Source: Camelus bactrianus
Taxonomy: Eukaryota > Chordata > Mammalia > Artiodactyla > Camelidae
Assembly: GCF_048773025.1 (NCBI RefSeq)
Contig: NC_133540.1
Span: 74,279,501 to 74,343,500 of the forward strand
DNA length: 64,000 nt
Direction: 5' to 3'
Shown here in pieces: positions 1 to 11,999 of the stretch (position 1 is the first letter of the stretch; every line of letters starts with the position of its first letter). The translations under genes were made by a program, and so were the position numbers. A model generated the notes under the pieces. That model was not told the DNA's origin. It was given only the letters and a program-made list of their open reading frames with translations, and searched no databases.

Positions 1-329
1 TCATCTTTTACTGAGTCTACCATTTCTTTATTATTCATTCTTTACCAGCCCTAAAGAATAGGGCTTGATTGCTATTACCATTTTGCAGGGAAAGCAGTGA
101 CAGGCGAGGTAATTTGCCAAAGGTGGGAGAGTGAGATGGCTATAGGCCTGAGATTAGAGCCCACAATCCCAGGGGGGTAATTTGGATTCCACTGCCTCTG
201 TGAGTGGATACTGGCTATGTGTTCATCATATGCTTCTGTCTGAGGTTGCTGAAGCATTTCATGAACAGGAATCTTTTTCCTCCTGGTCTCTTTGGCCCTT
301 ATGGGATGTATTACACCACTCAGCACCTA

Positions 330-525
330 TATTGCTCTTATATGTTTCTATTTTCTTCTTTAAATGTTCCAATTGTGTAAAGGACTTGAGTACGTACTAA
401 AATTGTGAGCTGCTTAACAGCAGGAAATGTGTTTTTCCATTTCTTTTGGTGTCCTCTCTCTCTCTTCATCAACACAATGCTAGGCATGTAGGTCAATAAA
501 CAGTCATTGCTTTCTGATCCTTATA
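330..525 (+). mobile_element. L2 LINE 3' end
   Basis: The stretch reads like the L2 3' tail in sense: a diverged 'gtgagctgcttaacagcagg' block followed by a 'ctaggcatgtaggtcaataaa' type ending. It is strongly diverged, as expected for this mammal-wide family. The left edge is approximate. Confidence 0.6.
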
Positions 526-1635
526 ATAACCCTTTGTAAATTAGGGTCAAAACATAGGATTCCAATTTGCTTTATGAAATTAAATTTTGCTTTTTACCAG
601 AAAGGGTCTGTGTTTGGACTACTTTTGAAACATGGCTAGATTTAACAAAATTCAATTTTGACATAATTTCATGTGTACATATTCGGCAGGGGTAGTATAT
701 GGAGTAATCACCTTAGGGAATCATTTGCATGTGAAAAATATAGAAAATATGCTCTATGCTCCCTGTGAATATTTGCTTGGGAAACTGGGACTGTGTAAGG
801 TGCTGTTATCCCTTGTCAACTCTAATGGTAAATTTCTTATTTAATTAGCTGTGTCTGGCCTTTTATGAAGGAAAAGGTACAATAATTGAACTGTTTACCA
901 ATGGATGGTGGGGATAAATGAATGTGAAAAATGCTAATCTTGAATTTGAATTATTTTAAATTGTTTTAAAAAGAATTAGTTATGTAAGATGATCTGTGTC
1001 CTTCCCTCTTTTTCTTTCTCCTTTCCTTCTTTAAGCTTTTAAAGTATTCTTTTTTGTCTTATTTGAAGACTCCTAAGTATCGAATTCATCAACCCCAGCC
1101 TGACAAATTGCACAGCCTCCCCAGGCAGGACTGATATGCGCCAGTTCCCACTGATAGACATAACAGCTGGCATCCATTCTGAGTTGTCAATCCCTGTGCC
1201 ATACTGTTTGTTAAAGATTTGACTGTCACCCCTCTCTTGCCATGCATGATATGGGTTGGCTGCATATTTGGGTTCTCTTCTGTCACAGTGTTCTTACTGA
1301 ACCTTTCTCTTCAGCTCTATTTTGGGTTTTTAAAACTGAAGGTGAACAGGGTGTAGCTGACACTTACTATTACCTGTCCAGCATGTATAGACCCTGCTTT
1401 GGTAACAGCCCCCAGATTTTGTTGGGGCTCATCCCTCCCCATCTCAGTCCATGAGGTCCTAGTAGAACTGTTTTCATCCCCGACACATGTTCCATATTTG
1501 GCCACATTGATCCAGGATGATGTCATCCTATCATGCTTGTTAGATGCTCGAAATTACTTCCTGGGATTGCTGGCCTAGAAGCAGATCTTCATTTCTACTG
1601 ATTTTAGATTTGCAGGAATAGAGAGTCTAAATCTT
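526..1635. other. Unassigned intergenic sequence
   Basis: AT-rich sequence with no repeat family I recognise. The short open frames between 1,089 and 1,526 on both strands overlap each other and have no protein-like character. Confidence 0.5.
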
Positions 1636-1639
1636 TGCA

Positions 1640-1860
1640 TATGCTGTTCTCTTTGCCTTGAAGACTATACATCCCTGGCCTTCTCCCGTTCCTTGCCAAC
1701 TCCTCCTCATCCTTCAGTTCTTAGTTGAGATATTACTCCCTTCAGAAGGCCTTCCCTGTTTGCACAGCCTGGGTTAGGCCCCTTTAATATATGTACCCCC
1801 GTAATATGTCTACTTAGCACTCACTATCACACTGAATTGTGATTTCCCAGCTGCTCTGCC
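1640..1860 (+). mobile_element. L2 LINE fragment (ORF2 end/3' UTR)
   Basis: It matches the L2 region after the reverse transcriptase: 'tgctgttctctttgcct', 'gagatattactcccttcag', then 'aaggccttccctg' and 'cttagcactcactatcac' are diverged forms of the L2 consensus order. Confidence 0.7.
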
Positions 1861-2089
1861 ACCAAGCTCTGACATGAGGCACTTCCTAGAACCAAGCTTC
1901 GCACTCAGGATTGCACGGAAAGGTAGGTGGTAGTGGTAGGTAGGTGGTAGGTGGCTGGGTTGGGAGTCCAAGACCTACGATAGGGAAGTGGGGATAAAAT
2001 CAGGTAGGCCTCAGAGCTGGGTGGCAGGGTAGGTAAGGGAAAAGAGAATAATATGAAACTCAGATGGAAGAAGGCAAATGTCGTGTGCT

Positions 2090-2220
2090 AGGTGCTTTTT
2101 TGTGTTCCTCTGTGAGTTTCATTCATCCTGCAAAGTGGAGATGATTCTCTGCATTTTCTAGAAGAGGTTGAGTGGTGTAAAAAATTTCCCAAGTCTAGCA
2201 ATTAGCAAGAGGCAGAGTTT
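2090..2220 (-). mobile_element. MIR SINE, antisense
   Basis: A diverged antisense MIR order is visible: 'tttcattcatcctgcaa', 'gcattttctagaagaggttg', and 'caagtctagcaattagcaag' before 'aggcagag'. It ends where the palindromic element at 2,223 begins. Confidence 0.55.
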
Positions 2221-2222
2221 AT

Positions 2223-2380
2223 AGGGTTGCCAGATTTAGGAAATAAAAATACAGAATGCCCAGTTAAATTTGAACTTCAAATAAAAAAATGAATAATTTT
2301 TTAGTGTATGTCCCAATTATTCATTGTTTATTTAAAGTTCAGATTTAACTGGGTGTCCTGTATTTCACTGAGCAACTCTA
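2223..2380. repeat. Palindromic MITE-like repeat
   Basis: Two arms form an imperfect inverted repeat. The left arm runs from 'gggttgccagattta' through 'cccagttaaatttgaact', and the right arm from 'agttcagatttaactggg' to 'gagcaactct'. The flanks could be a TA duplication. This matches a common mammalian hairpin repeat whose consensus ends in 'gggttgccagat'; I cannot settle the family name. It probably inserted into the adjacent MIR. Confidence 0.65.
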
Positions 2381-2699
2381 AAAGGTGGAGCACTTTCTGC
2401 TACACTAATGGCAGATAATTTCACAGGCAGGATTAAACTACCATAGTCTAATCAGTGGTTGAGAATATTAAACATGAGAAGGCAGTGGGAAAACTGGTGG
2501 TGTCAAAGCGACGAAGGAACTATACAATTCTCATATCCTTAGTGGCAGTAAAAATTTGCTGTCAAAAAACCATTAGGTGATATGTTTCCAGGAGGGTTGC
2601 ACATTTGGACTTGCATTGGAATTCTGGGAATTTCAGGAAACAACCTTAAAACCCTTGGAACAAATTGAGATGTGATTTATCATAAATTGATTTCCCAAA

Positions 2700-3110
2700 G
2701 AAGTATTCTAAAATACAGAAACACTTTTGAAACGATGGTTGTAATTTAAATGCATACTTTCCCCAAAGAGGAAATAACATTGGATAGATGGTTATAGCCA
2801 CTCCATGGAATATTTTGCAGCTGTTAAGAATGATAATTACAGAGAGTCTTTAATAACATGAGGAAATACTACAAGGTAGGATACATAATTGTCCATCTAG
2901 GATGATACAGCTTTTTGAAAGGGAAAAAGGAAGATAGAATGGAAACTTACACTTGAGAAAAAAGTGTGACAAGAAATACCAGATGTTGAAAGTGGTTTCA
3001 AATGATGGTAAAATGGTTTTCAATGGGTGGTAGGTGATCTTTTTCCTTGTTTCAACTTTTCTGTCATTTTCAAAATTTCTATCAGTGGTATATATTTTAT
3101 AGTGAAAACT
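2700..3110 (+). mobile_element. Old L1 (L1M-type) 3' end
   Basis: The phrase 'ccatggaatattttgcagc' with 'tgttaagaatgataa' is a diverged copy of the 'caatggaatactatgcagc' block at the end of mammalian L1s. The following text fits the old L1M 3' UTR. Boundaries are approximate. Confidence 0.55.
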
Positions 3111-3129
3111 ATCTGTCTTTTATTTTAAA

Positions 3130-3260
3130 AGAGACAAAGTAGATACTAACATTAATTATTTGTTGTAACATCCATTTTCTCTGGTATATATAAACTTTTA
3201 GCATTGTTTTTGGCATAAAGTAGACACTGAACAAATAATTATTAAATGAATGAACGAGGA
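3130..3260 (+). mobile_element. Possible L2 3' tail
   Basis: 'tttggcataaagtagacact' followed by 'aataattattaaatgaatga' is like the L2 ending (tgcctggcacatagtagg...ttgaatgaatg). It is short and diverged. Confidence 0.4.
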
Positions 3261-3329
3261 CAGAGTGTATGTCAATATTCCTTACCACTGTGTTTGCTAA
3301 ATCCAATGAAAGGGAGTTGAATGAATGGG

Positions 3330-3470
3330 AGATTTTAGCTCTTTGTGGTTTTGGACAAGCTTCTTAGACTCTCTGGGCCTCAGTTTCCTTATCTGTAAAT
3401 TGAGGGCTTGGACTGTCATCTCTGTGGTGGTCTCCAGAAGCTGAAAAATTTTGTGATTATTTGATTATAC
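3330..3470 (+). mobile_element. MIR SINE, sense
   Basis: 'ctgggcctcagtttcctta' and 'tctgtaaattgagg' are near-consensus MIR core. They are followed by a 'gactgtcatctctgtggtgg' and 'gaaaaattttgtgattat' tail. Confidence 0.85.
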
Positions 3471-3479
3471 AAGGTTCAG

Positions 3480-4855
3480 ACTGTCAGGCAGCAAAGGTAG
3501 CAGTCATTTCTGATCTTATCATTCCAGGCCACTTCCCTCTACTTTAGGATCAGGCAAGCCTTTTATGGTGGACTATTTTATGAGACTTCAGAACTGCCCA
3601 ATTGTATGGGGAGACACTCATGATTAAATCTACTGCTTTCTACATTTCAAAGATTTTATTTTATATCACTCCAGTGCTTTCTGAATTATTGCTTTGTTCT
3701 TAGTTTTTACCTTTTCTAAAGGCTACTTAGTTTTCTTGATAAAAATTATTTTAATTATTATGGGATAGTTTCTTGTGTAACGAAAACAAGAATGCTCTGA
3801 AACCTGGGTAAATTAATTCAGCTTACAACAGGAATCAGCTGAAAATGCCCTTGGTCCAAGGTTAAATCAGTTGTGGAAATATCGGGAAGGTTGAGTTACC
3901 AAGCAACATGTAGTTTCCTTCATATTCTCCCAGGGTTCACTCCCTGTTTCTCCAAGTAGCGTTCAAGTAGGGATTAGGACACAGCAGTAAGGTAGTAAAT
4001 TCATAAAAAACGAATATACAAAATAAGGAAAAAAATAAGTAGTTTTTCTAACCCTAAATTTAAAACATCCCTGCTTATGGCACACAGACACAAATGTACT
4101 TGAGAAACCAGCAATGGTTGAGAAACCAGCAGCCTTATAAGAGGAGCACCCTGTATCTTGAGAGAGCCTCGTCATCAACATCAGTTTGCCGCCTCCAGTT
4201 AGCACCTCTCTCTATAATGTGTTTAGCTTTTCTCCTTCACAAAAGCTTATTGATTTTTTGGCAAACTTTCCATTATTTCGGAAAAAAAAGAAGAATATCA
4301 GATATTGAACTGGTGTAAACATTCGTACAACTAGATGCTTGGCTGTTCCATTCCTCGTTCCCTGGGTATTGGGTTTTGACTGCAATTGTTAGAAACTGAA
4401 TATAAAGGAAGAAAAGACATCAATACCTATTGCAGGAGCAGTTTCTTTCAAACTCATCACTACCAAATTGAGGGGAAAAATAAAAATGAAAGACCATTTC
4501 TACCTTCTCTAATATGGACGTAGATGTTGAATTTAAATTCATCCTTTGGAGGAGGGATAGTTGGCTTGAGAGGATATGGGGAGTGAGATGGAAAGGTATT
4601 CTTCAGTACAGTGAGAGGGAAAAATAAAGAATGAGGAGTGAGTAAGAGACAGTGTGTTCCTTAACAGACTTGGAGCCAGGTTAGCAATTCTTGCACATAT
4701 TCATCATTATTTCTTTGCTCTTTGACTTTGGGACATAATTCCTGTTTACCTCTTTGCAGTAGATGTCCTTACTTTGGGATTAAGCAAGCCCTTTTATGAT
4801 GAGTTGTTGTGAGACTTGAGCACTGCCCAACTGTACAGGGATCATTTAAATTAAA
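3480..4855. other. Unassigned intergenic sequence
   Basis: No recognisable gene or named repeat. The small open frames at 3,963-4,318 lie on opposite strands over the same bases and have no family resemblance. A tiny direct repeat 'gagaaaccagca' occurs twice near 4,100-4,130. Confidence 0.5.
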
Positions 4856-4859
4856 TCTG

Positions 4860-5230
4860 GTCAAAATCTGTCTTTCACTCTCTGATCACCTCTGTATTCT
4901 AGACACACTGTTCTACCTGAGAGCCTGTGAATATGTCAAATGTTTTCATCCTTTTATGCATTACACATATGGCTTGTTGTCTTTATCTGCCCATTCTCTT
5001 AAGTCAGACTTGAAGATTTGGTTGAAATGTCTCTCCTCTATGAAGTCTTTTCAAATACCTTTAGGCAAAAATAACTGTATCCATTCTGTGATTCTTCTGC
5101 AATTTAAAATTTCTTTTTAAAGAGCACTCATCACATTGTAGCTTGTGTCTGTCTTTTCCACTAGACATGAGCAACTTGAGAACATGCTAATATGTTAATC
5201 AACTCTGTTTCATAAAGCACTGGTTAAAAA
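4860..5230 (+). mobile_element. L2 LINE fragment, sense
   Basis: It contains the L2 order 'cagacttgaagatttgg', 'gaaatgtctctcctct', 'gagcactcatcacattgtag' and 'cactagacatgagcaacttg'. This is diverged but collinear with the L2 3' region. The 103-codon open frame at 4,809-5,120 is a by-product of it. Confidence 0.7.
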
Positions 5231-6119
5231 GTAGGCAGCTAGCTTCCTTTTCTTTTCTGTCTATATGAGGCAGGATAAGATTTTTCTTCCCCTTGGTGGA
5301 AAGCAGGTCTTTGTTAATCACAGTAAAGAAACAGTGACTTTGCATAGCATGCATCCAAGTAGAGCTATAAGAGGCTGTCAGTATTACCATGATAAACATT
5401 TGTCTTGTTCAACTCTACAAAATGTAAAAGACCTAAGTTTTCTCCTTTGGTGTACTGTAGGGTTCTTCCTTTACTCAGATAGTACAGAGCCCTGATTGAT
5501 GTTCATGGTTTCAAGGACATTGCAAAGTATTTCCAAAATGAAAATGAGATGAAAGTGGACCTTAGGGAGTTGGGGGAAATGGAAGGGATCCAGAGAAAGC
5601 AGGAATTCCTGGAATTCCTTCTGATAAGATCCCCACATGGAGGGAAAGATGACTCAGAGGGAAGATCAAATAGATCCTTTTGTACTGTCTTCAGGATATT
5701 GTATGTTCATGGTCATCTAAAAATGAGACTATTTTGAGGGACTATGCTTTAGATGGGAATCTGTGAGTCTCTCTTTCTGGTGTCCTTTCCTCTTCTTTTC
5801 CCTGCCTCCACCATACCTATGTCCCTGACTTGTTTTTCTCGTTCCCTTCCCCAGCCCTAGAATCTCAACCCCATCTTCAAGGCTGAACTCTGATTTGGTG
5901 GAGGGAGATCACTACTGTACTATAAGAAATAAGCATAGTTCTAACTGGTGTGCACTGGTTCCCCTCACCTCCCCTACTCCCCTGGTACCAGGGAAAGGGT
6001 TGAGGTTAAAATTACCACCTGTCCAGTGAAAAGGGGCCTTGGAGTCAGAATGGAAGTTGAATTATAGAAAATTAAGTATTATTTCTTACATACTTAAGTC
6101 TGTGTACTATGATTCATAC

Positions 6120-6365
6120 TTGCTAGCTTTGTAAACATTTATTTCTTTTTTGCATTATGAAGCAAATACATGTCCATTGTATACATGTTATATATACATT
6201 AAGAACATAGAAAAACATGGAAACCCCCATCAACAATTCTACCATTATTTTATTTGATTTTTGAGCTATAAAAAGTAAATAAATGGAAGTTTTCCTCCTC
6301 CACCATGCTCTCAGCCCATAACACCTATTTATTGCCATCCAACCCATATTTCTTTTAGCATATTT
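6120..6365 (-). mobile_element. Old L1 (L1M/L1ME-type), antisense
   Basis: 'caaatacatgtccattgta' followed by A-rich and 'aacaattctaccatt' blocks matches the antisense 3' UTR of old mammalian L1s. Boundaries are soft. Confidence 0.5.
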
Positions 6366-6409
6366 AAATATATAAATTATTTAATATATTTATTTCTATA
6401 ATTGAATAA

Positions 6410-6590
6410 TTGCAAAATATTAATTGAGTACCCTGAGTGTGAAATGCTGTAGTGGGTTCTATGAAGCTGTGTGTGTGCATGTGTGTGTAAGGATACACTT
6501 GATTTTTACCCTTGAGGAATCAATTAACCACATGCCAGAAAGATAGATGTGAAAGAGATGAAAATATTTTAAATAGAAATATGTAACTAC
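6410..6590 (-). mobile_element. Possible L2, antisense
   Basis: 'attgagtaccctgagtgtg' and 'acccttgaggaatc' recall the antisense L2 3' end (tattgagcacctactatgtg...ccctcaaggagctc). The match is weak. Confidence 0.3.
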
Positions 6591-7129
6591 ACACAGACAA
6601 TTTCAGCCTAAACAGATTGACTTATTTCTTGGGAATAGGTAAAGATTTTTGGGAAAAGAAATTATCTTTTTTTCGGGTCCTCCAGTGACATTTAGTACTT
6701 CACTTACATCTTTGAGGTTACTGCATTGAGTGATGTACTTAGAAATCAAACTCAAATGCTATATGGCTTTATTAAAGAAAACAAACAAAAAAATCCCTTT
6801 CTTCTAGGCCAGCTATAGGAATCACCTCTATCTTTTTGCCCCAGTCTGCCTTCCAAGCAGCACTGTATGAGACCAGGCATGAAGAATTATTGGGAAAATG
6901 AGCCCTTCTGTGGTACAGACAGAAATGAATAAATACAGTAGTCTTTCATCTTACAAAAATAAATAACATTTCCTCATTCCCTCACCTTGGTTTAGACTTG
7001 ATTGAGCATGAAAGAGGAATTTTCTTCCTTCTTTCAGGGTAGCATTTACGAACCTCTAAATGGAAGTCTCTCTGTCTGCTTCTTTGCTCAGACGAGGGGT
7101 CTCGCTTCCATATCCTCAGGGTGTACTAC

Positions 7130-7260
7130 ATGGACCATGGACTGCCAAGCGGGAGACGCAGATCCTATTTCTGGCACTGCCCCCTGGCTTGCTGTGTGAC
7201 CTAGTATAAATCACTTACACCTCTCCATTTCCCTGATGGCAAGACAGCTGCTGAAACATT
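7130..7260 (+). mobile_element. MIR SINE, sense
   Basis: 'gatcctatttctggcactgc' then 'cttgctgtgtgacctagtat' and 'aatcacttacacctctcc' follow the MIR order of a 'ggctctgccacttactagc' region and the 'gtgtgacctt' core. Confidence 0.65.
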
Positions 7261-7989
7261 CACCACTGTCTCCAGTGTCTCAGCCAGTCTCTTGCTACAG
7301 GCTTGAGAACAGGACAGAGTTGTGTCGCTTGTCAGAAGAATCAGGCAATCAGTTACTCATTTTTTCTGATATGATTGAATCGCCTTGGACAAATCCACCA
7401 GAGACTCAGAAGCAGATGGTGTGATTTTTCACTTTACCCAATTAAAAAAAATTGGAAAAAAAAAACCCCTACACCTCAAAAACTACAAAACATCCTCAAA
7501 ACACTCAGGTAGATTTTGTTTCAGTTTTCGAAAGTTTGAAGACTTAGATATTTAGTCCTCCTGAGAATGAATATATATATATAGGCTTTGAAACAAGAGT
7601 ATTTTGGAAATTCTTGACATCATAAAACTTGAAGATTAGAGAAAATTTTGGAAGTAGTCAAGATCTGATGGCTGATAAGAATCAACCAAGGAACTTTAAA
7701 AAGAATATAGATCACCATATCCCAAATGAAATGTATTAATTCAAGGGACCCAAGCATGTGCATTTTAAGGAATCTCCTCAGAACTAAGTCTGAGGATCAA
7801 TTAGGTTTGGGAACCATGGGACAAGTTCACTAAATTGGACGCTTATACCCTTTTTCAGTGTGTTTGAATGCTTCCAGATTTGGGAAATCCCTGCCTACAG
7901 AGAAAGTAAATTATATTTTAGAGTTGTTTGGGAAATTAGCTATTATTATCTCCTTTATTTAGAAGCTAAAATCCTACTTCTACCTCAAT

Positions 7990-8290
7990 TACTACTATTA
8001 CTACTGGTAAGTGTTAATATTTATTGAGCACTTTCTGTGTAGCAGATACCCTTTTATAGGTTAACCAACCATCCCTGTTTACCTGATACTCTCCCAATTT
8101 TAGCATTATTGCTTTCAATCCTGAAAATTAAGCTAGGAGATAGATCCTGTTACTGACCTCACTTAACATTTGGGGAATTGAAGTTACAAATATTAATAAG
8201 CAGTTTGGTTACTCAGAATGTAAGCTGAGATCTGGGATTAGGACCCAGTCTGTCCAACTCAAGAGCCCTTTTTCTTCATCATTTCTCATT
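7990..8290 (-). mobile_element. MIR SINE, antisense, possibly interrupted
   Basis: 'atttattgagcactttctgt' is at the left. 'aacatttggggaattgaagt' and 'tctgggattaggacccag' then 'gtccaactcaagagccc' are at the right. The roughly 90 bp between them does not fit MIR and may be an insertion. Confidence 0.65.
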
Positions 8291-8929
8291 CACCGAGAGT
8301 CATTCTTTCCTCTTCGTTTGACAGATTCATCATGGTTTGTGCAAATGGGCCCATTCAAGTAGTTCTGTTTAGTGCTCTGTGATTGCACCTGTTTAGTGCC
8401 AGTCTTTCTGGGTGACAGAATCTAAGTTTTGCTATAGTGCTGTGGGAATTAATATGGGGTCTTCCCCTCAATTTTATATGCAGGTCAAAATTGGTTGTGA
8501 AACAATATATACAGTGGTCTCAAAGGAGAAGATAAGTCATGGCACAATAATCCTGAGTTGAAGGGTTGAGGGCATGTGCAGAGGGAGGCAGGAGGTGGTA
8601 TTGCCTGGCTGCACCTGTAGGGCCTGACTCTAGGGACTATAGAGGGCATTTATGATGTGATTGTGTCTGTCTCAAGGTTGGTTGTTTTATTTTATTTTAC
8701 TGTTACTATTATTATTATTATCCAGCATCAATTGGTAGTGCTCTCAGCTTGTCCTCTGCCTATTGCCTGACTCTCATTGTTCTAAAGAATGCCCCAAAGA
8801 AATTTGAACACTGACTGAATTTTATGATTAAGGAGTTATTGGTATTTTTTGAGGTATTTTAATGATATTGTGGTCATGTTAAGAAACATGGAAGTCTTTT
8901 AGAGATATATACCAAAATCCCTGGGTTGA

Positions 8930-9130
8930 AGTAATTTGCTGCATAGAGTTGCTTTAAAATAATTCATTGGAGGAAAAGGGGATATGGGGGGGTATGCAAA
9001 TAAAACAGGATTGGACTTACGTTGATAATTTTTGAGCAGGATGATGGCTACATGAGGGCTCATTTTTCTGTCCTATGTACTTTTGGTTTGCTTAAAATTT
9101 TCCGTAATAAAAAGTAAAAGGTAAGTCCCC
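8930..9130 (+). mobile_element. Old L1 3' end
   Basis: 'gttgataatttttgagcagg' then 'gatggctacatgagggctca' and 'aaaattttccgtaataaaaa' match the 3' UTR ending of an old L1M-type family, with the A-rich tail 'agtaaaagg' at the right edge. Confidence 0.6.
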
Positions 9131-9139
9131 AAAGTAGGA

Positions 9140-10185
9140 CCACGGAGGAATCCCATTATATTTCAGGGTGATCATATTGCATAACACCACTCAAAGTTTC
9201 TTTGGTTTGATGTTCTACTTGATATGACTTGACTTTAATTTGACCTGACTCATACTGAAGAGACCTCAGAAGGCACTACATTAAATATGACTTTATTTTT
9301 AAATGTATTTATCACATGGTCATTTCCTCTGTGTGCCGACAGAGCAGAGCCCTAGGGAAGGGGTCAGAGGTAGACTCACAGCTAGATCCCTGTCTTCTAG
9401 GGTAGGGTATAGTTCACCCAAGAATAAGCCGGGTGAGGATGTAGTAGGGTCCAAAACAAGAGAAGGGATCTTGCTTACAGCATGATTTGATTCAGCGTTC
9501 TGTCAGCCTCAGGGCCTCCTTATCAGGTTTCCCATCCCTACCTCCAGCTCATCTCATCTTGCTTAGTAATTTCCCCTTCCTCCCCATTCCTTAAAAAATT
9601 CCTTTGCTTCCAGACACCTTATTAAAGCTACTCTCTTCTGGCTGTTAGAGTTAAGAATCTGTCAGCATTTTCCATTATACACCTCTCTCAGCTGACACTC
9701 TATTCTTAATTGGCACTGTTGTAGCAGGGGAAAAAAAGACAAAAAGCTTTACTTAATGCTGGGGACCAGGACAGGTTTTCAATCTTAACTCTGTATTTCC
9801 TGAATTAGTGTGTTTAAGTTAGTCCTTTCATTTACTTGAATATGTTTTATTCCCAGGTGTCCTCTCTGTTATTTGTAGTGCTGTGCAACTCCTGACAACC
9901 AGAGGGAAGTTCCTTTGCCAGGAGGACCAGGTTCTTCCCTTAAATTTAACCCTGATCTCAATTGTTTTTCCACATAGACTAGCTCACAAAGTGGAATAAT
10001 GCAGTGTGGAATATACCAATAGGGGTCATCCTTAGAAATTATCTTGTTTATTCCCCTCATTTTGTGGATTTTAAAAATTGCCCAAAATATCTTGAATGAC
10101 TTTCCCCAGTCAGAAATCTATTTAGTACAATACAGTCCTCTGACTTCCATTTAAAAATAGATTTGGCCGTGAGTATTTTTATTTT
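9140..10185. other. Unassigned intergenic sequence
   Basis: Nothing I can name. Open frames near 9,303-9,485 and 9,869-10,060 are short and show no family motif. Confidence 0.5.
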
Positions 10186-10187
10186 AT

Positions 10188-10592
10188 TAAAAAATTTCCC
10201 TCCAGTTTTATTGATATATAATTGATACAGCACTGTGCAGGTATAAGGTGTACAGCATAGTGATGTGACTTACATGTAGCATGAAATGATTATCACAGTA
10301 AGTTTAGTGGACATCCATCATCTCATATAGATACATCATTAAAGAAATAGAAAAAAAATTTTTTTGTGATGATAACTCAGGATTTACACTCTTTAACAAC
10401 CAATTTTCATATATAACATTCAGGAGTGTTAATTATATTTATCACGTTGTACATCCCTTGTACTTACGTATCTTACACCTGGAAGTTTGTAGTATCTTTT
10501 GGCTGCTTTCATCCAATTCCCCCTTCTGCCTTCTGTTAACCACAGATCTGATCTCTTTCTGAGTTAGTTTGTATGCTTGTTTGTTTTTTTGA
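10188..10592 (-). mobile_element. L1 3' UTR, antisense
   Basis: It begins with 'ccagttttattgatatataa' then 'taaggtgtacagcatagtga', the antisense 3' end of a mammalian L1. The same subfamily recurs at 17,556: both carry 'gaaatagaaaaaaaatttt' followed by a 'gtgatgataactc'-like block. Confidence 0.85.
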
Positions 10593-11995
10593 AGTATAAT
10601 TGACATACAACACTATGTTGTGGGACCCTTGCCACATCCTACCCCTGGACCTAAGACCCACATCCAGGATCACAGTTCTGCTGGAAGGCTGTGAGATTAG
10701 CTCACACTTCCTGCTCTGTGAAATCTCCTTTTGTTTTTATGCACCTGAATGTTTCTATTTCTGTATTTCAAACTCAGTTATGCATTATTTTTTGGGTTAT
10801 ATTTTATCCAGAATTTCTTTTTTTGGAGGAGAGGACCATCCGTTTCACTTTAGTTTATTTGTCAGAAGTCCTCTAGCAATTTCTGTTCTAAGCAATTTGT
10901 TCAAGAAGGAAGGGTTGTGATTCTTCCAGTGAAATGTTGCTGATCTTTGTTTTCAAGAAGGCAGACACAGCTCTTCTCCTGGGGGAATCTCCTTTGCTTA
11001 TATCCACCCAGTATTGGAGCTTTCTTTGCTCCAACTTGCTCCTCACCCTCACACATTACTCCCAAGTTACTTTGGAAGCACTCCAAGTTATCATTGCTTT
11101 TTGTCTCCCTAGAAGCCAGGTTTTAATTCCACTTCCTATTATCCTGTCACTCTGTCTCGTGGACATTCTTCCTGTGATAAAGATCTGTCAGGCCCCTTTG
11201 TGAAAATGTAAACCTGTTACATTCCCTTTATTCACCCTGGCACTAATGTCCTGACTTCAAATAAATGTCCTGAAGCTCTATTGGCTGGCCTTTACAAAGG
11301 AGCAAATTTTAAAGTTACCTTCCATCTACTGCCCTTTTTTACTTTCTTTAAGATGTAAAATGAGAGCAAAGAATCACAGGGCTTAACTAATTGTCTGCAA
11401 TTTCCTGCTGTCTCTATACCTTTTTTATGACATTAATTCATTGCCAGTTCTCTGACCTGTGGAATCTCTTCTGGATAGAAATGACTAGGAGTTAAAATAA
11501 AGTTTGAAAAAATGCCAGTTTGATTCAGTAGTCTTTTCAGAGTTCTTGTCATTGCTTCTTTGGGACAGCATACACTATTGTAATCATTTTACCAACTGCT
11601 CTCTGTGTTAAAACACCTATCTTAATTACTCATCTCCTTACCTGAAGGTTAGGGTTTTGATTTAGTTTCCTTTAATTGGAAAAGAAGTATTGTCTACTTA
11701 AAATACTTCATGTCATCTAAATATCCATCTTCTGCTGACTTCTCTATTTTGTCAGTTTCTCTAAATAAATCATTATACAAGTACTAAGAAAAACATCCAG
11801 TTTAAGGTTTATGTTCTCAGTATTATCATTTGATATTCTACTCTGTGTTTCTCAAAATTGTTATGTTTAGTAAATATCAGGTAAGTTATTTGGATTGCAA
11901 GTAACAGAAACTGATTCTAATTCACTTAAGCACAATAGGAGTTTATTGGAGATTCCTAGTGGCTCAGAAAATCAAGAGGAAGATTTCAGAAAACG
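10588..11995. other. Mostly unassigned; a tiny L1 tail at its left edge
   Basis: The first 30 bp ('gaagtataattgacatacaa') look like the extreme 3' end of another antisense L1. The rest, including the 106-codon open frame at 10,600-10,920, has no recognisable family. The frame overlaps open frames on both strands. Confidence 0.45.
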
Positions 11996-11999
11996 AACA

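Noticed and set aside
5603-5622. Short 'ggaattcctggaattcc' motif resembling a STAT site
   Set aside because: Such a 9-bp motif is expected by chance at this window size and has no promoter context.
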